DNA of 25,460 nt from F1-20-MAGs119 sp041164425. Its GTDB lineage: Bacteria > Actinomycetota > Acidimicrobiia > Acidimicrobiales > Ilumatobacteraceae. The notes below the pieces were generated by a model. It did not search any database. It saw only the letters and a list, made by a program, of their open reading frames with translations, and had not been told where the DNA came from. Each line of letters starts with the position of its first letter. Position 1 is the stretch's first letter. Shown piece after piece: positions 1-7,323 of this stretch. Location: positions 1-25,460 of the forward strand of contig JBEAPO010000146.1 of the NCBI GenBank assembly GCA_041164425.1, given 5' to 3'. Position numbers and translations under genes: made by a program.

Positions 1-851
1 GGCCCATCGACGATGCTGCGCGCGAGCACCCAGTCTTCCCACGGGTACACCTCGGCCAGTTGCTCGTCAGTCAGGCCGAACCAGAACGGCTCATCGGGGT
101 CGATCTGCGTTGCGTGCGCCATGAGCGCACCCGAACGCGCGGCCATGTATTGACCAATGTGCAGTCGCGTCGTGATGCGCCAGTCCTGGTTCGCGCGAGC
201 CATCCACTTTTCGTCGAAGGGTGACTCACCGCGGTGCTTCAGCATCCCTTCGTGCAACGCAACCAAGCGCATTTTCGACCACAACGTGTAGTACATCTTC
301 GACGGTTGCCACACCGGCCCCGCATCGGGGTACCACGTCGGGTCACCGGCACGCTGGAAGGCAGCGATCGAGATGTCGTGGACCTTCAGATGGTCGGGGT
401 GCGGATAACTCGACTGATCGTCGTTGTACGTGATGATCACCTGCGGCCGCTCGGTGCGGATGATCGCAACAAGACGCTCGGTTGCCTCGTCGAGCGGAGC
501 CATGTGGAAGCAATCGGGATGATTGTTCGACTCGGCACCCTGCATGCCCGAGTCGCGGTACCCGAGCATGTGGACCGCGTGGAACCCGATGACCTCAGCC
601 GACAGCGCGAGTTCGTGCGGTCGCATCTCGGCGAGCAGTGCCTTTTCCGCCGCAGCGTCGAGACCATGGAACGGCTGGCCGGATTCCTTCAGATGAGGGT
701 TGTTCACGTCCCCCTCTTCGCCGCCCGTGCAGCAAACCAACACCGTGCGCACACCTTCAGCCGCGTACTTGGCCAGAGTTGGCGCCCCCTTCGACGCTTC
801 ATCGTCGGGGTGTGCGTGCACCGTGAGAAGACACAGTTGCTCGCTGTCCAT
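1..851 (-). CDS. mca: Mycothiol S-conjugate amidase (Mca), 3' end beyond the window
   Basis: Zinc hydrolase of the LmbE/PIG-L family. Mca cleaves mycothiol S-conjugates in the cytoplasm, releasing a mercapturic acid and recyclable GlcN-Ins during thiol-based detoxification. Translating the minus strand from ATG 851-849 gives about 283 codons that run off the left edge. The family signature HAHPDDE is at residues 12-18 and HPDH at 151-154. By analogy with MshB, H14, D17 and H154 bind zinc and D16 is the general base. The late HATQIDP motif is typical of Mca rather than MshB, and the length also fits Mca. A TGA lies in frame just upstream, which fixes this ATG as the earliest start. A TAGCCT hexamer 8 nt upstream suggests a leaderless mRNA. 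The gene is divergent from the PEBP lipoprotein gene across 39 bp. The presence of mca indicates a mycothiol-producing actinobacterium. Confidence 0.9.
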   Translation of the reverse strand, partial: MDSEQLCLLTVHAHPDDEASKGAPTLAKYAAEGVRTVLVCCTGGEEGDVNNPHLKESGQPFHGLDAAAEKALLAEMRPHELALSAEVIGFHAVHMLGYRDSGMQGAESNNHPDCFHMAPLDEATERLVAIIRTERPQVIITYNDDQSSYPHPDHLKVHDISIAAFQRAGDPTWYPDAGPVWQPSKMYYTLWSKMRLVALHEGMLKHRGESPFDEKWMARANQDWRITTRLHIGQYMAARSGALMAHATQIDPDEPFWFGLTDEQLAEVYPWEDWVLARSIVDG

Positions 852-859
852 GGCGTGTC

Positions 860-865
860 AGGCTA
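860..865 (-). promoter_or_regulatory. -10 element of mca (leaderless layout)
   Basis: The minus strand reads TAGCCT, ending 8 nt before the mca ATG. The same hexamer precedes several other starts in this window at 7-9 nt. No clear -35 is visible. The transcript would begin at or very near the start codon. Confidence 0.55.
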
Positions 866-878
866 CTGGCGGCTCACA

Positions 879-884
879 TAGGCT
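879..884 (+). promoter_or_regulatory. -10 element of the PEBP lipoprotein gene
   Basis: TAGGCT lies 6 nt before the ATG at 891. It is back-to-back with the mca hexamer, 13 bp apart, so the two divergent promoters occupy the same small region and probably compete or are co-regulated. Confidence 0.5.
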
Positions 885-890
885 CGACGT

Positions 891-1538
891 ATGCGTGGCC
901 CCCGAATTGCCCCGATCACGGCTCTGCTCGTCGCCTCTGTTGCCATTGCGGCGGCATGCAGCACCGATGATGGTCGCAACATGAAACAGCCCTCGGTGGC
1001 ACAGATCGCGTCGACCCAAACAACGACCATGTTCGCGACCGACACGACACTTGCCGCGCTCGACGATGGTGCACCCCTCGACACCACCGTTGACGGCGGG
1101 TTCGCCGTCGTTCTCACCGTCACTGCACCGTGGGCGGACGGCGACACTGTCCCCGAGGCCTACCGCTGCGCCGGGCCCGAGGCATCACCTGAGATCTCCT
1201 GGACGGGTGTCCCCGCCGACGCGAAGTCGCTCGCCCTCGTCCTCGTCGACGAGGACGCCCCCGAGTACACGCACTGGGTCGTCGCAAACATCGACCCCGT
1301 GACCAGCGCACTGCTGGCCGGAAGCGTCGACCCGAACGCGGTTCAGGCCACCAACTCGGCTGGAACCATCGGATTTTCGGGGCCCTGCCCGCCCGAGGGC
1401 GAAACACACGCCTACTCGCTGTCCCTCTACGCGCTCGACCAGGTCCTCGAGGTCCAAAACGGTGACGACGGTGCCGCGATGCAAGACGCGATCTACGCCG
1501 CGGCCATCGAGGCTGCGGCCGTCACGTTCACCGCCTGA
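891..1538 (+). CDS. PEBP / YbhB-YbcL family lipoprotein
   Basis: A 215-residue protein. Residues 1-22 form a lipoprotein signal peptide (basic start, hydrophobic core) ending in an AAAC lipobox with Cys23 as the lipidation site. The mature protein should therefore be anchored on the outer face of the membrane. After a Thr/Ala/Asp-rich linker to about residue 65, a phosphatidylethanolamine-binding-protein fold follows. Its motifs are a DEDAP segment, THWVVANI, and GPCPPEGETHAYSLSLYALD. These are the conserved anion-binding-pocket motifs of bacterial YbhB/YbcL proteins. The biochemical role of the bacterial family is not established, so no substrate is claimed. A hairpin at 1562-1581 lies downstream. 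The gene is divergent from mca. Confidence 0.87.
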   Translation: MRGPRIAPITALLVASVAIAAACSTDDGRNMKQPSVAQIASTQTTTMFATDTTLAALDDGAPLDTTVDGGFAVVLTVTAPWADGDTVPEAYRCAGPEASPEISWTGVPADAKSLALVLVDEDAPEYTHWVVANIDPVTSALLAGSVDPNAVQATNSAGTIGFSGPCPPEGETHAYSLSLYALDQVLEVQNGDDGAAMQDAIYAAAIEAAAVTFTA

Positions 1539-1561
1539 ATCCGTGACAATTTGAATCCACG

Positions 1562-1581
1562 GCACCCGCCGAAGCGGGTGC
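1562..1581 (+). terminator. Perfect 8-bp hairpin with CGAA loop after the lipoprotein gene
   Basis: The arms GCACCCGC (1562-1569) and GCGGGTGC (1574-1581) pair perfectly around a CGAA tetraloop, 24 nt after the stop at 1538. The following bases are AAAACTT, with no T tract, so it would be a T-less terminator of the kind common in high-GC bacteria. It also sits just before the probable start of the GGDEF gene and could act in that 5' region instead. Confidence 0.5.
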
Positions 1582-1593
1582 AAAACTTGCCCC

Positions 1594-3669
1594 ATCGATC
1601 GCGTCCTCGCCTCCCTGCCCGTCGCCGTCTGCGAGACCGACGCCGACGGCCGTCTCCTCGCGGTCAACGACGCTTTCCGTGCACTCGTTCTCGGTGGCGC
1701 ACCCGTTGTGGTCGGGTCGGCACCGTGGGTGAACGCCGCACCGGCTGAACGCGCGACTGCCGAACGCGCGTGGGAAGAAACGCGCCCGCTCGGCGGAGCG
1801 TTCTCACACGAATTCCGCCTGCTCTCTGCCGATGGCGAGCTGCGCGCCGCGGATGGAACGGTGCGTTGGATCTCGCTGCATCTCGAACCCGTGCGCGACG
1901 CAACCGGGTCATTGGTCGGCTACGTCGGGACCGCTGCAGACCACACCGATATGGTGACGCGCCGCACACTTTCCGAGCAGTTGGTCGGCCTTCTCGATGT
2001 CAGTGCAGATGCGGTTCTCGTATTCGATCGTGCGGGACGTTTGCTCTTCTGCAATGACGGAGCAAAGCAACTCGTCGGTGTCAGCGACTCCGACAATGAC
2101 ACAGTCGCCGACACGTTCCTCCGCGCGATTCGCGACCAGGTCCCGCGCGAGGTGTTGAACGCTTCTGCCTCGCTTTCGGGTCCCGCAGAGAACCGGTGGG
2201 TCGGCGAGGTCGGTTTCCGTAGCCCCGACGGCATCGTGCGCACACTTTCACTGACCTTGCAGGTCGTGCGCGACGCGAGCGGCGTCGTGCAGCACTTCAG
2301 CGCGATCGCCCGCGACGTCACCGAGACCAAGCAATTACACGACGAACTCACACGCCAAGCGACCCACGACGCGCGTACCGGCCTGCCGAACCGCGTCCTG
2401 TTCTTGCGGCGACTAGCCGACGCGCTGGAGAAAGACCGCACGCTGCAATCCGGTTGCGCGGTGATGTTCATCGATCTCGACCGCCTCAAGATCGTGAACG
2501 ACACGATGGGCCACGACGTTGGTGACGTGCTCATATCCAACATCGCAAAGCGCATCGTGAATGCGACCCGCCCGTCCGACACGGTCGCACGCAATGGTGG
2601 CGATGAATTCGTGGTGCTGTGCGACGGTGTCACCGACGAGCACATCGCCAACGACATCGCGAACCGCATCCTCCAGGCAGTGACCGGCCAAATGGTTCTT
2701 CAGGGCACCGAGATCTTCACCTCGGCCAGCATCGGCATCGCGATGTCGACCCAGCAGTTGCTCTCCGAGCACTCCCCTGGCGATGCGGCACAAATTCTCT
2801 TGAACAACGCAGACACGGCGATGTACCGCGCCAAACAGCGTGGTCGCGGTCGCGCCGAGGTGTACAGCGAGGCCATGCGCGCCGAGGCCCGCGACCGTGT
2901 TGCGTTGACCAATGCCCTCGAACGCGCCCTTGCCACCGACCAGATGCGGCTCGTCTACCAACCCATCGTTTCGGCGCACACCGGCCGCAACGCGGGCGTC
3001 GAGGCGTACCTGCGCTGGGACCACCCCCAGCGCGGCGAGCTGACCCCGTCCATGTTCATCCCGGTCGCCGAAGAGTCGGGCATGATCGGGCCGCTCGGCG
3101 ACTTCGTCGTCACTCGCGCATGTGCCGACCTGCGCAGCTGGATTGACGCGGGTCTCGTCGACAGATCGTTCGCGCTGCACGTCAACGTGTCGTCGAAACA
3201 ACTCACCGACCCGTCGTTCGTCGACCGCACCCTCACCGCTCTCCGTGATGCGCGCCTCGAACCGGCACAAATGGTGTTCGAAGTGATCGAACAGACCGTC
3301 CTCGACGACAATCCCGGCATCGGCCGCAGCATCAATGCGCTCAAGCGTGCGGGCATCCGTGTCGCAATCGACGACTTCGGGAGCGGCTTCTCGTCGCTGT
3401 CGTCGTTGCGCAACTTCCCCGCCGACGTACTGAAGCTCGACGGTTCACTCGTTCGCGACATCGGCCAACAAGGCCACGACGACCCGATCGTCCGCTCGAT
3501 CATCCAGTTGGCCCACTCGCTCGACATGACGGTCGTCGCCGAATGGGTGAGCACCGAGGAACAGGCCAAGCGTTTGCGCGTTCTCGGTTGTGATCATCTG
3601 CAGGGCAACCGCATCGGCGAACCCGTCGCCGCCGACGAATTCGCAAGCACGCTCGCCCGCGTGAACTGA
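1594..3669 (+). CDS. PAS-PAS-GGDEF-EAL cyclic-di-GMP protein (start codon uncertain)
   Basis: A c-di-GMP turnover protein with no membrane segment, so probably a cytoplasmic sensor. Order: PAS (about 1600-1950), PAS (about 1990-2330), GGDEF (about 2350-2860), EAL (about 2900-3660). The cyclase motif GGDEF is intact at 2596-2610. An RPSD inhibitory site (RxxD) sits five residues before it, at 2569-2580. In the EAL domain the signature reads EAY (3001-3009) instead of EAL, while the NVSSKQ, DDFG and LKLD motifs remain. Phosphodiesterase activity is therefore plausible but uncertain. The first conventional start in frame is GTG 1708, but the frame is open back to a TGA at 1552. The stretch 1594-1707 encodes the beginning of the first PAS fold, with no ATG, GTG or TTG. 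ATC 1594 is my best guess, since AAAACT lies 5 nt before it. From 1708 the protein would be 653 residues; from 1594, 691. It converges on the LCP gene with a 1-bp gap. Confidence 0.85.
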   Translation: MDRVLASLPVAVCETDADGRLLAVNDAFRALVLGGAPVVVGSAPWVNAAPAERATAERAWEETRPLGGAFSHEFRLLSADGELRAADGTVRWISLHLEPVRDATGSLVGYVGTAADHTDMVTRRTLSEQLVGLLDVSADAVLVFDRAGRLLFCNDGAKQLVGVSDSDNDTVADTFLRAIRDQVPREVLNASASLSGPAENRWVGEVGFRSPDGIVRTLSLTLQVVRDASGVVQHFSAIARDVTETKQLHDELTRQATHDARTGLPNRVLFLRRLADALEKDRTLQSGCAVMFIDLDRLKIVNDTMGHDVGDVLISNIAKRIVNATRPSDTVARNGGDEFVVLCDGVTDEHIANDIANRILQAVTGQMVLQGTEIFTSASIGIAMSTQQLLSEHSPGDAAQILLNNADTAMYRAKQRGRGRAEVYSEAMRAEARDRVALTNALERALATDQMRLVYQPIVSAHTGRNAGVEAYLRWDHPQRGELTPSMFIPVAEESGMIGPLGDFVVTRACADLRSWIDAGLVDRSFALHVNVSSKQLTDPSFVDRTLTALRDARLEPAQMVFEVIEQTVLDDNPGIGRSINALKRAGIRVAIDDFGSGFSSLSSLRNFPADVLKLDGSLVRDIGQQGHDDPIVRSIIQLAHSLDMTVVAEWVSTEEQAKRLRVLGCDHLQGNRIGEPVAADEFASTLARVN

Positions 3670-3670
3670 G

Positions 3671-4657
3671 TCAGCCCGCCGGGACCGGAGTCGGGGCCGG
3701 GGCGAGGCCCGCGAAGAAGTCGAGGGTCGCCTTCGAGTTGCCACCCAACTTCACCACTGCCATTCCGGCCTCGGTGTCTTGGTACACCTCGAGGCCAAAG
3801 TTGGCGATGTCACCGTTGGCCGCGGGACGCATGCTCTTCAGGAACGACGGCATGTCGAGGTTCGTGTCGACCGTGACGGTCGAAGTGACGGCATGGATGA
3901 TGTCGCCGGCCTTGAACGGGTTCGCCGCGGCGTACTTTGCAGCCTGCTTCAGCATGAGAGTGATGAATGCACGCTGACGGGCCGAGCGGCCGATGTCGCC
4001 CGTGCCCTCGAGCACCCATTTGCCCTTGATGCGCTCCTGGTAGTGACGGCTGCGGGCGTAGCGCAATGCACCGATACCACCGAGACGGTGGCACCCCTTT
4101 TTCACCCAGAGGCCGATGTGCGTGTCGCGCGCCTGGTACGGAGCGCACAGCGTGACCCCACCGATCGCATCGACGAGATCCTTGAATCCCTGGAAGTTCA
4201 CCTCGATGTAGTGATGAATCGGAATGCCGAAGTTCGCAGTGACAGTCCGTACCAACATCGCCGCACCGAGGTTGTACGTGGCGTTGATGCGGTTGTACTT
4301 CGAGCCGTTTCCGATGCGCACCCAAAGGTCGCGCGGGAACGATGTGATCGACAACGTGCTCGTTTTCTTGTCGTGGCGCAGCACCATGATGGTGTCGCTG
4401 CGCTGTCCGCCCACGTCGCCCGCCGAACCGATCACGTTGAAGTCGGACTGGGTGGGATCGATGCCTTCACGGCTGTCCGAGCCGACGAGAAGGAAGTTCT
4501 CGAAATCGGGGTTCGGTGCGGCAAGATCAGTGACGACTTCGGTGTTGCGCTTGACGTCCTTCATTTGGCTCTTGGCGCCGGAAACGAGACCGCCCGCCCC
4601 CGCCAACGCGATAGCCGCTGCCAGGCATGCGGCGATGACGAAGCGCGTTGCCTTCAC
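3671..4657 (-). CDS. LytR-CpsA-Psr (LCP) family cell-wall ligase
   Basis: An LCP protein of 328 residues. The family transfers lipid-linked glycopolymers onto peptidoglycan; in actinobacteria, arabinogalactan or secondary wall polymers. Residues 1-25 or so form an N-terminal membrane anchor (MKATRFVIAACL..., then an Ala/Leu/Gly-rich stretch), placing the domain outside the cell. Characteristic LCP motifs follow in order: LLVGSDSR, RSDTIMVLRHD, ITSFPRDLWV, NATYNLG, LRYARSRH and IGRSARQRAFI. They contain the conserved Arg/Asp residues that bind the pyrophosphate. A TTG at 4666 could give three more residues. I prefer GTG 4657 because TACGTT lies 8 nt upstream. The gene follows birA by 18 bp on the same strand, and no Shine-Dalgarno sequence is visible. 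Confidence 0.88.
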   Translation of the reverse strand: MKATRFVIAACLAAAIALAGAGGLVSGAKSQMKDVKRNTEVVTDLAAPNPDFENFLLVGSDSREGIDPTQSDFNVIGSAGDVGGQRSDTIMVLRHDKKTSTLSITSFPRDLWVRIGNGSKYNRINATYNLGAAMLVRTVTANFGIPIHHYIEVNFQGFKDLVDAIGGVTLCAPYQARDTHIGLWVKKGCHRLGGIGALRYARSRHYQERIKGKWVLEGTGDIGRSARQRAFITLMLKQAAKYAAANPFKAGDIIHAVTSTVTVDTNLDMPSFLKSMRPAANGDIANFGLEVYQDTEAGMAVVKLGGNSKATLDFFAGLAPAPTPVPAG

Positions 4658-4665
4658 GCCGATCA

Positions 4666-4671
4666 AACGTA
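4666..4671 (-). promoter_or_regulatory. -10 element of the LCP gene
   Basis: The minus strand reads TACGTT, 8 nt before GTG 4657. It lies just after the birA stop codon (4676-4678), so the LCP gene may have its own leaderless transcript besides read-through from birA. Confidence 0.4.
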
Positions 4672-4675
4672 GTCG

Positions 4676-5479
4676 CTAATCGGCGCCGCGGAGATGCACC
4701 ACGTCGGCAGTGTCGACGCGGTGCGTGACCGCGCATTCATCGACGATCCGCAGACGACCGTCACGCTCGACACCCACCGCGCGTCCGGTGATTTCCTCGC
4801 CACCGGGCAGTTCACAGCGAACCCGTTTACCGACCGTGGTCAACAAACTTTCGTACGTGGCGAAAGCCTCGTCAGGCGCCATCGCTTCGAGTTCGTCGAA
4901 GGCATCGAGAATTCGCAACAACACGTCATGGGGCGAGGCTGTCGATGCACGTGTCGTCTCGTTTCGCACACACGTCGCCGGTGCCACCTCGATCGGTGGC
5001 GCCCATCCGATGTTCAACCCCATGCCGACAACAACGTCGACCTGATCACCCGAGGTGATGCTTCCGACCTGCGCGAGAATTCCCGCGATCTTCACGTCGC
5101 CGTCGTCACGCGTCACGACGACGTCGTTCGGCCACTTCAGTCCCGCCACAATGCCGAAGTCACGGCGCAGCACCAGAGCACACGCCGTACCCAACAACTG
5201 CGTCATCCGATGTGCCGGCTCACCCACCGCTCGAAAGAGGACCGAGACGAGCAGATTCGCCCCGGGTGGCGCCTCCCAGGTTCTGCCGAGGCGACCCCTT
5301 CCCGCGGTCTGGTGATCGGTCCGCAAGACGGCCCGATCGGGCACCCCGGTCCCAATGCCGGCAAGGAGGTCGGCGTTGGTCGAGCCCGTCTCGGACACCG
5401 CTCGAATCAGCCAACGACCGTGCGAAAGAGGCCCGTTTTCCCTTGCATTTGTGAGCCAGTTCGCATTCACCCCGTCCAT
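4676..5479 (-). CDS. birA: Biotin-[acetyl-CoA-carboxylase] ligase BirA (no DNA-binding domain)
   Basis: Biotin protein ligase. It activates biotin with ATP and attaches it to the Lys of AMKM in biotin carboxyl carrier domains. From ATG 5479 it is 267 residues. Near the N-terminus is the ETGSTN motif. The biotin/ATP-binding segment containing AGRGRLGRTWEAPPGANL follows, then LKWPNDVVV and KIAGILAQ. These are hallmarks of the BPL catalytic domain. A C-terminal small beta domain follows (GEEITGRAVGVERDGRLRI). There is no N-terminal helix-turn-helix, so this is a monofunctional ligase and not a repressor. The open frame extends upstream to 5578, but that part overlaps the divergent carboxylase gene and is not credible as coding. 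The gene is divergent from its probable protein substrate by 19 bp. Confidence 0.9.
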   Translation of the reverse strand: MDGVNANWLTNARENGPLSHGRWLIRAVSETGSTNADLLAGIGTGVPDRAVLRTDHQTAGRGRLGRTWEAPPGANLLVSVLFRAVGEPAHRMTQLLGTACALVLRRDFGIVAGLKWPNDVVVTRDDGDVKIAGILAQVGSITSGDQVDVVVGMGLNIGWAPPIEVAPATCVRNETTRASTASPHDVLLRILDAFDELEAMAPDEAFATYESLLTTVGKRVRCELPGGEEITGRAVGVERDGRLRIVDECAVTHRVDTADVVHLRGAD

Positions 5480-5486
5480 CGCACCA

Positions 5487-5493
5487 ACATTGT
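5487..5493. promoter_or_regulatory. Overlapping mirrored -10 elements of birA and the carboxylase gene
   Basis: The plus strand reads ACATTGT. Read as CAATGT on the minus strand (5492-5487), it is 7 nt before the birA ATG. Read as CATTGT on the plus strand (5488-5493), it is 5 nt before the carboxylase GTG. The two hexamers share five bases, so polymerase could fire in only one direction at a time. The hexamers match the consensus weakly (xAxxxT). Confidence 0.35.
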
Positions 5494-5498
5494 CACTC

Positions 5499-7265
5499 GT
5501 GCTCAAGAAAATCCTCATCGCCAACCGTGGAGAGATCGCCGTCCGAGTCATTCGGGCCGCCCGAGAGATGGGGATCAAGACCGTCGCGGTCTACTCGGAA
5601 CTCGACCGAAACTCGCTGCACGTACGCCTCGCCGACGAGGCCTACGCCCTTGGTGGCCAGACCGCGGCCGAGAGCTACCTGAACACCGAAGCCATCCTCG
5701 ACGCGATCAAGAAGAGTGGTGCCGACGGCGTGCACCCCGGGTACGGCTTCTTCAGCGAGAACGCAGACTTCGCGAAGGCGATCACCGAACTTGGCGTCGA
5801 GTTCATCGGACCACCGCCCGCCGCAATCATCGAGATGGGCGACAAGGTGTCGAGTCGTATTGCCGCGCAACGCGGTGGCGCACCGATCGTCCCCGGCACC
5901 ACCGAGTTCGCGAAGTCCGCGAAGGAGATCGAGGACTTCGGCAACAAGTTCGGTTTCCCTGTTGCCATCAAGGCCGCGTTCGGCGGTGGTGGACGCGGCA
6001 TGAAGGTCGTCCACTCGGCAGCCGACGTGAAAGAGGCGATGGACTCCGCACAGCGCGAGGCCAAGGCATTCTTCGGTCGCGACGAGGTCTACGTTGAGAA
6101 GTACCTCACATGGCCGCGCCACATCGAGGTACAACTGGTGGGCGACAAGCACGGCAATGTCGTGTGGGTCAGCACCCGTGACTGCTCGGCGCAACGTCGT
6201 CACCAGAAGCTGATCGAAGAGGCACCGGCCGGCGCATTGCCAGACGGCGTAGAAGAAGCCATGGGCGAGGCCGCAGTGAAGGCCGCCAAAGCCGTGGGCT
6301 ACTACAACGCCGGCACCGTCGAGTTCATCTACCAGGACGGCGAGTTCTTTTTCCTCGAGATGAACACACGCCTGCAGGTCGAACACCCCGTCACCGAGGC
6401 GATCACCGGCATCGACCTCGTCGAGTGGCAGATTCGTGTCGCGTCGGGTGAGAAGCTGCCGATGACTCAAAAACAGGTTGCGGCACAACGTCGCGGCCAC
6501 GCGATCGAGATCCGCATCAACGCCGAGAACCCCGCGGGTGGCAAGTTCCTTCCGTCACCCGGCACCATCACGAAGCTCGTCACGCCCGATGGATTCGGCG
6601 TTCGTTTCGACGGCGGTTACGAATCAGGCGACACCGTCAGCCAGTACTACGACAACCTCGTCGGAAAACTCATCGTGTGGGGCAAAGATCGTGACACTGC
6701 GATCGCCCGAACCATCCGCGCACTGAACGAGATGGTCGTCGAAGGTGTCCACACCACGATCCCCGCCGACGTCGCGATTCTCGAACACCCCGACTTCGTG
6801 GCTTTCCAACACTCGACCAAGTGGGTCGAAGAGCGCCTCGACCTCAGCAACGTCGGAACCACCGCACCGGCGCCGGCAGGCGACGAGGCCGAGGCTCTTG
6901 TCGAGCGCAAGACCACCGTCGAAGTGAACGGCAAGCGCTTCGCAGTGAAGATGTGGATACCCGAAGGACAGATGGTCTCGGCGGGCCCGGCCAAGGCGAA
7001 GAAGCCCGCACGCGCGGCTTCGGGCGGCAGCGGCGCTGCCGGCGGTTCGGGCAGCGGCGACGTCGTCGTGCCGATGCAGGGCACCATCGTGAAAGTCCTC
7101 GTCGAAGTCGGGCAGGAAGTCGAAGCCGGTCAGGCCGTTGTCGTCCTCGAGGCGATGAAGATGGAGAACCAGATTCAAGCCGAGAAGTCGGGCAAGGTGA
7201 AGGAGATCAAGGTGAAGGCCGGCGACACCGTCGGCTCGGGAGACATCGTCGCCATCATCGAATAA
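5499..7265 (+). CDS. accA3: Acetyl-/propionyl-CoA carboxylase alpha subunit (biotin carboxylase + BCCP)
   Basis: A 588-residue biotin-dependent carboxylase subunit. It carboxylates its own biotin with ATP and bicarbonate; a separate carboxyltransferase, not encoded here, passes the carboxyl to acetyl- or propionyl-CoA. Residues 1-450 are biotin carboxylase: KKILIANRGEIAVRVIRAAREMG at the start, the ATP-grasp glycine loop FGGGGRGMK, the EVYVEKY segment, and EMNTRLQVEHPVTE. A Gly/Ser/Ala-rich linker precedes a lipoyl-type BCCP domain with the biotin attachment motif EAMKM, Lys554. I chose GTG 5499 because the family begins right there. The 48 extra in-frame codons back to 5355 overlap birA and have no family resemblance. 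The divergent birA gene encodes the enzyme that would biotinylate it. The symbol follows mycobacterial usage; propionyl-CoA specificity is equally possible. Confidence 0.92.
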   Translation: MLKKILIANRGEIAVRVIRAAREMGIKTVAVYSELDRNSLHVRLADEAYALGGQTAAESYLNTEAILDAIKKSGADGVHPGYGFFSENADFAKAITELGVEFIGPPPAAIIEMGDKVSSRIAAQRGGAPIVPGTTEFAKSAKEIEDFGNKFGFPVAIKAAFGGGGRGMKVVHSAADVKEAMDSAQREAKAFFGRDEVYVEKYLTWPRHIEVQLVGDKHGNVVWVSTRDCSAQRRHQKLIEEAPAGALPDGVEEAMGEAAVKAAKAVGYYNAGTVEFIYQDGEFFFLEMNTRLQVEHPVTEAITGIDLVEWQIRVASGEKLPMTQKQVAAQRRGHAIEIRINAENPAGGKFLPSPGTITKLVTPDGFGVRFDGGYESGDTVSQYYDNLVGKLIVWGKDRDTAIARTIRALNEMVVEGVHTTIPADVAILEHPDFVAFQHSTKWVEERLDLSNVGTTAPAPAGDEAEALVERKTTVEVNGKRFAVKMWIPEGQMVSAGPAKAKKPARAASGGSGAAGGSGSGDVVVPMQGTIVKVLVEVGQEVEAGQAVVVLEAMKMENQIQAEKSGKVKEIKVKAGDTVGSGDIVAIIE

Positions 7266-7272
7266 GCGACTC

Positions 7273-7289
7273 GCCGCCTATTCGGCGGC
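7273..7289. terminator. Palindrome copy 1 between convergent genes
   Basis: GCCGCC-TATTC-GGCGGC, a perfect 6-bp stem with a 5-nt loop, 7 nt after the carboxylase stop. Being symmetric, it can fold in RNA from either strand. No T tract follows. An identical 17-bp copy lies 34 bp further on. Confidence 0.5.
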
Positions 7290-7306
7290 TGTGCCACGTG
7301 AATGCC

Positions 7307-7323
7307 GCCGCCTATTCGGCGGC
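7307..7323. terminator. Palindrome copy 2, overlapping the end of the LpdA-like gene
   Basis: The same 17 bp as at 7273-7289, here extended on the left by another GCC. On the minus strand it contains the last codons and the TAG stop of the LpdA-like gene, so the hairpin would form across the stop codon. Confidence 0.45.

Noticed and set aside
1920..3569. Long minus-strand open frames inside the GGDEF-EAL gene
   Set aside because: High-GC shadow frames with Arg/Ser-rich, family-less translations opposite a well-motifed gene.
3667..3673. A terminator between the convergent GGDEF-EAL and LCP genes
   Set aside because: Only 1 bp separates the two stop codons and no hairpin with a tail is visible. 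The same holds for the 6-bp and 11-bp convergent gaps at 12989 and 24066.
5355..5498. 48-codon N-terminal extension of the carboxylase subunit
   Set aside because: It overlaps birA on the other strand and has no resemblance to the family. GTG 5499 begins at the conserved KKILIANRGE block.
5480..5578. 33-codon N-terminal extension of BirA
   Set aside because: It would run antisense through the conserved start of the carboxylase gene; ATG 5479 gives a normal monofunctional ligase.
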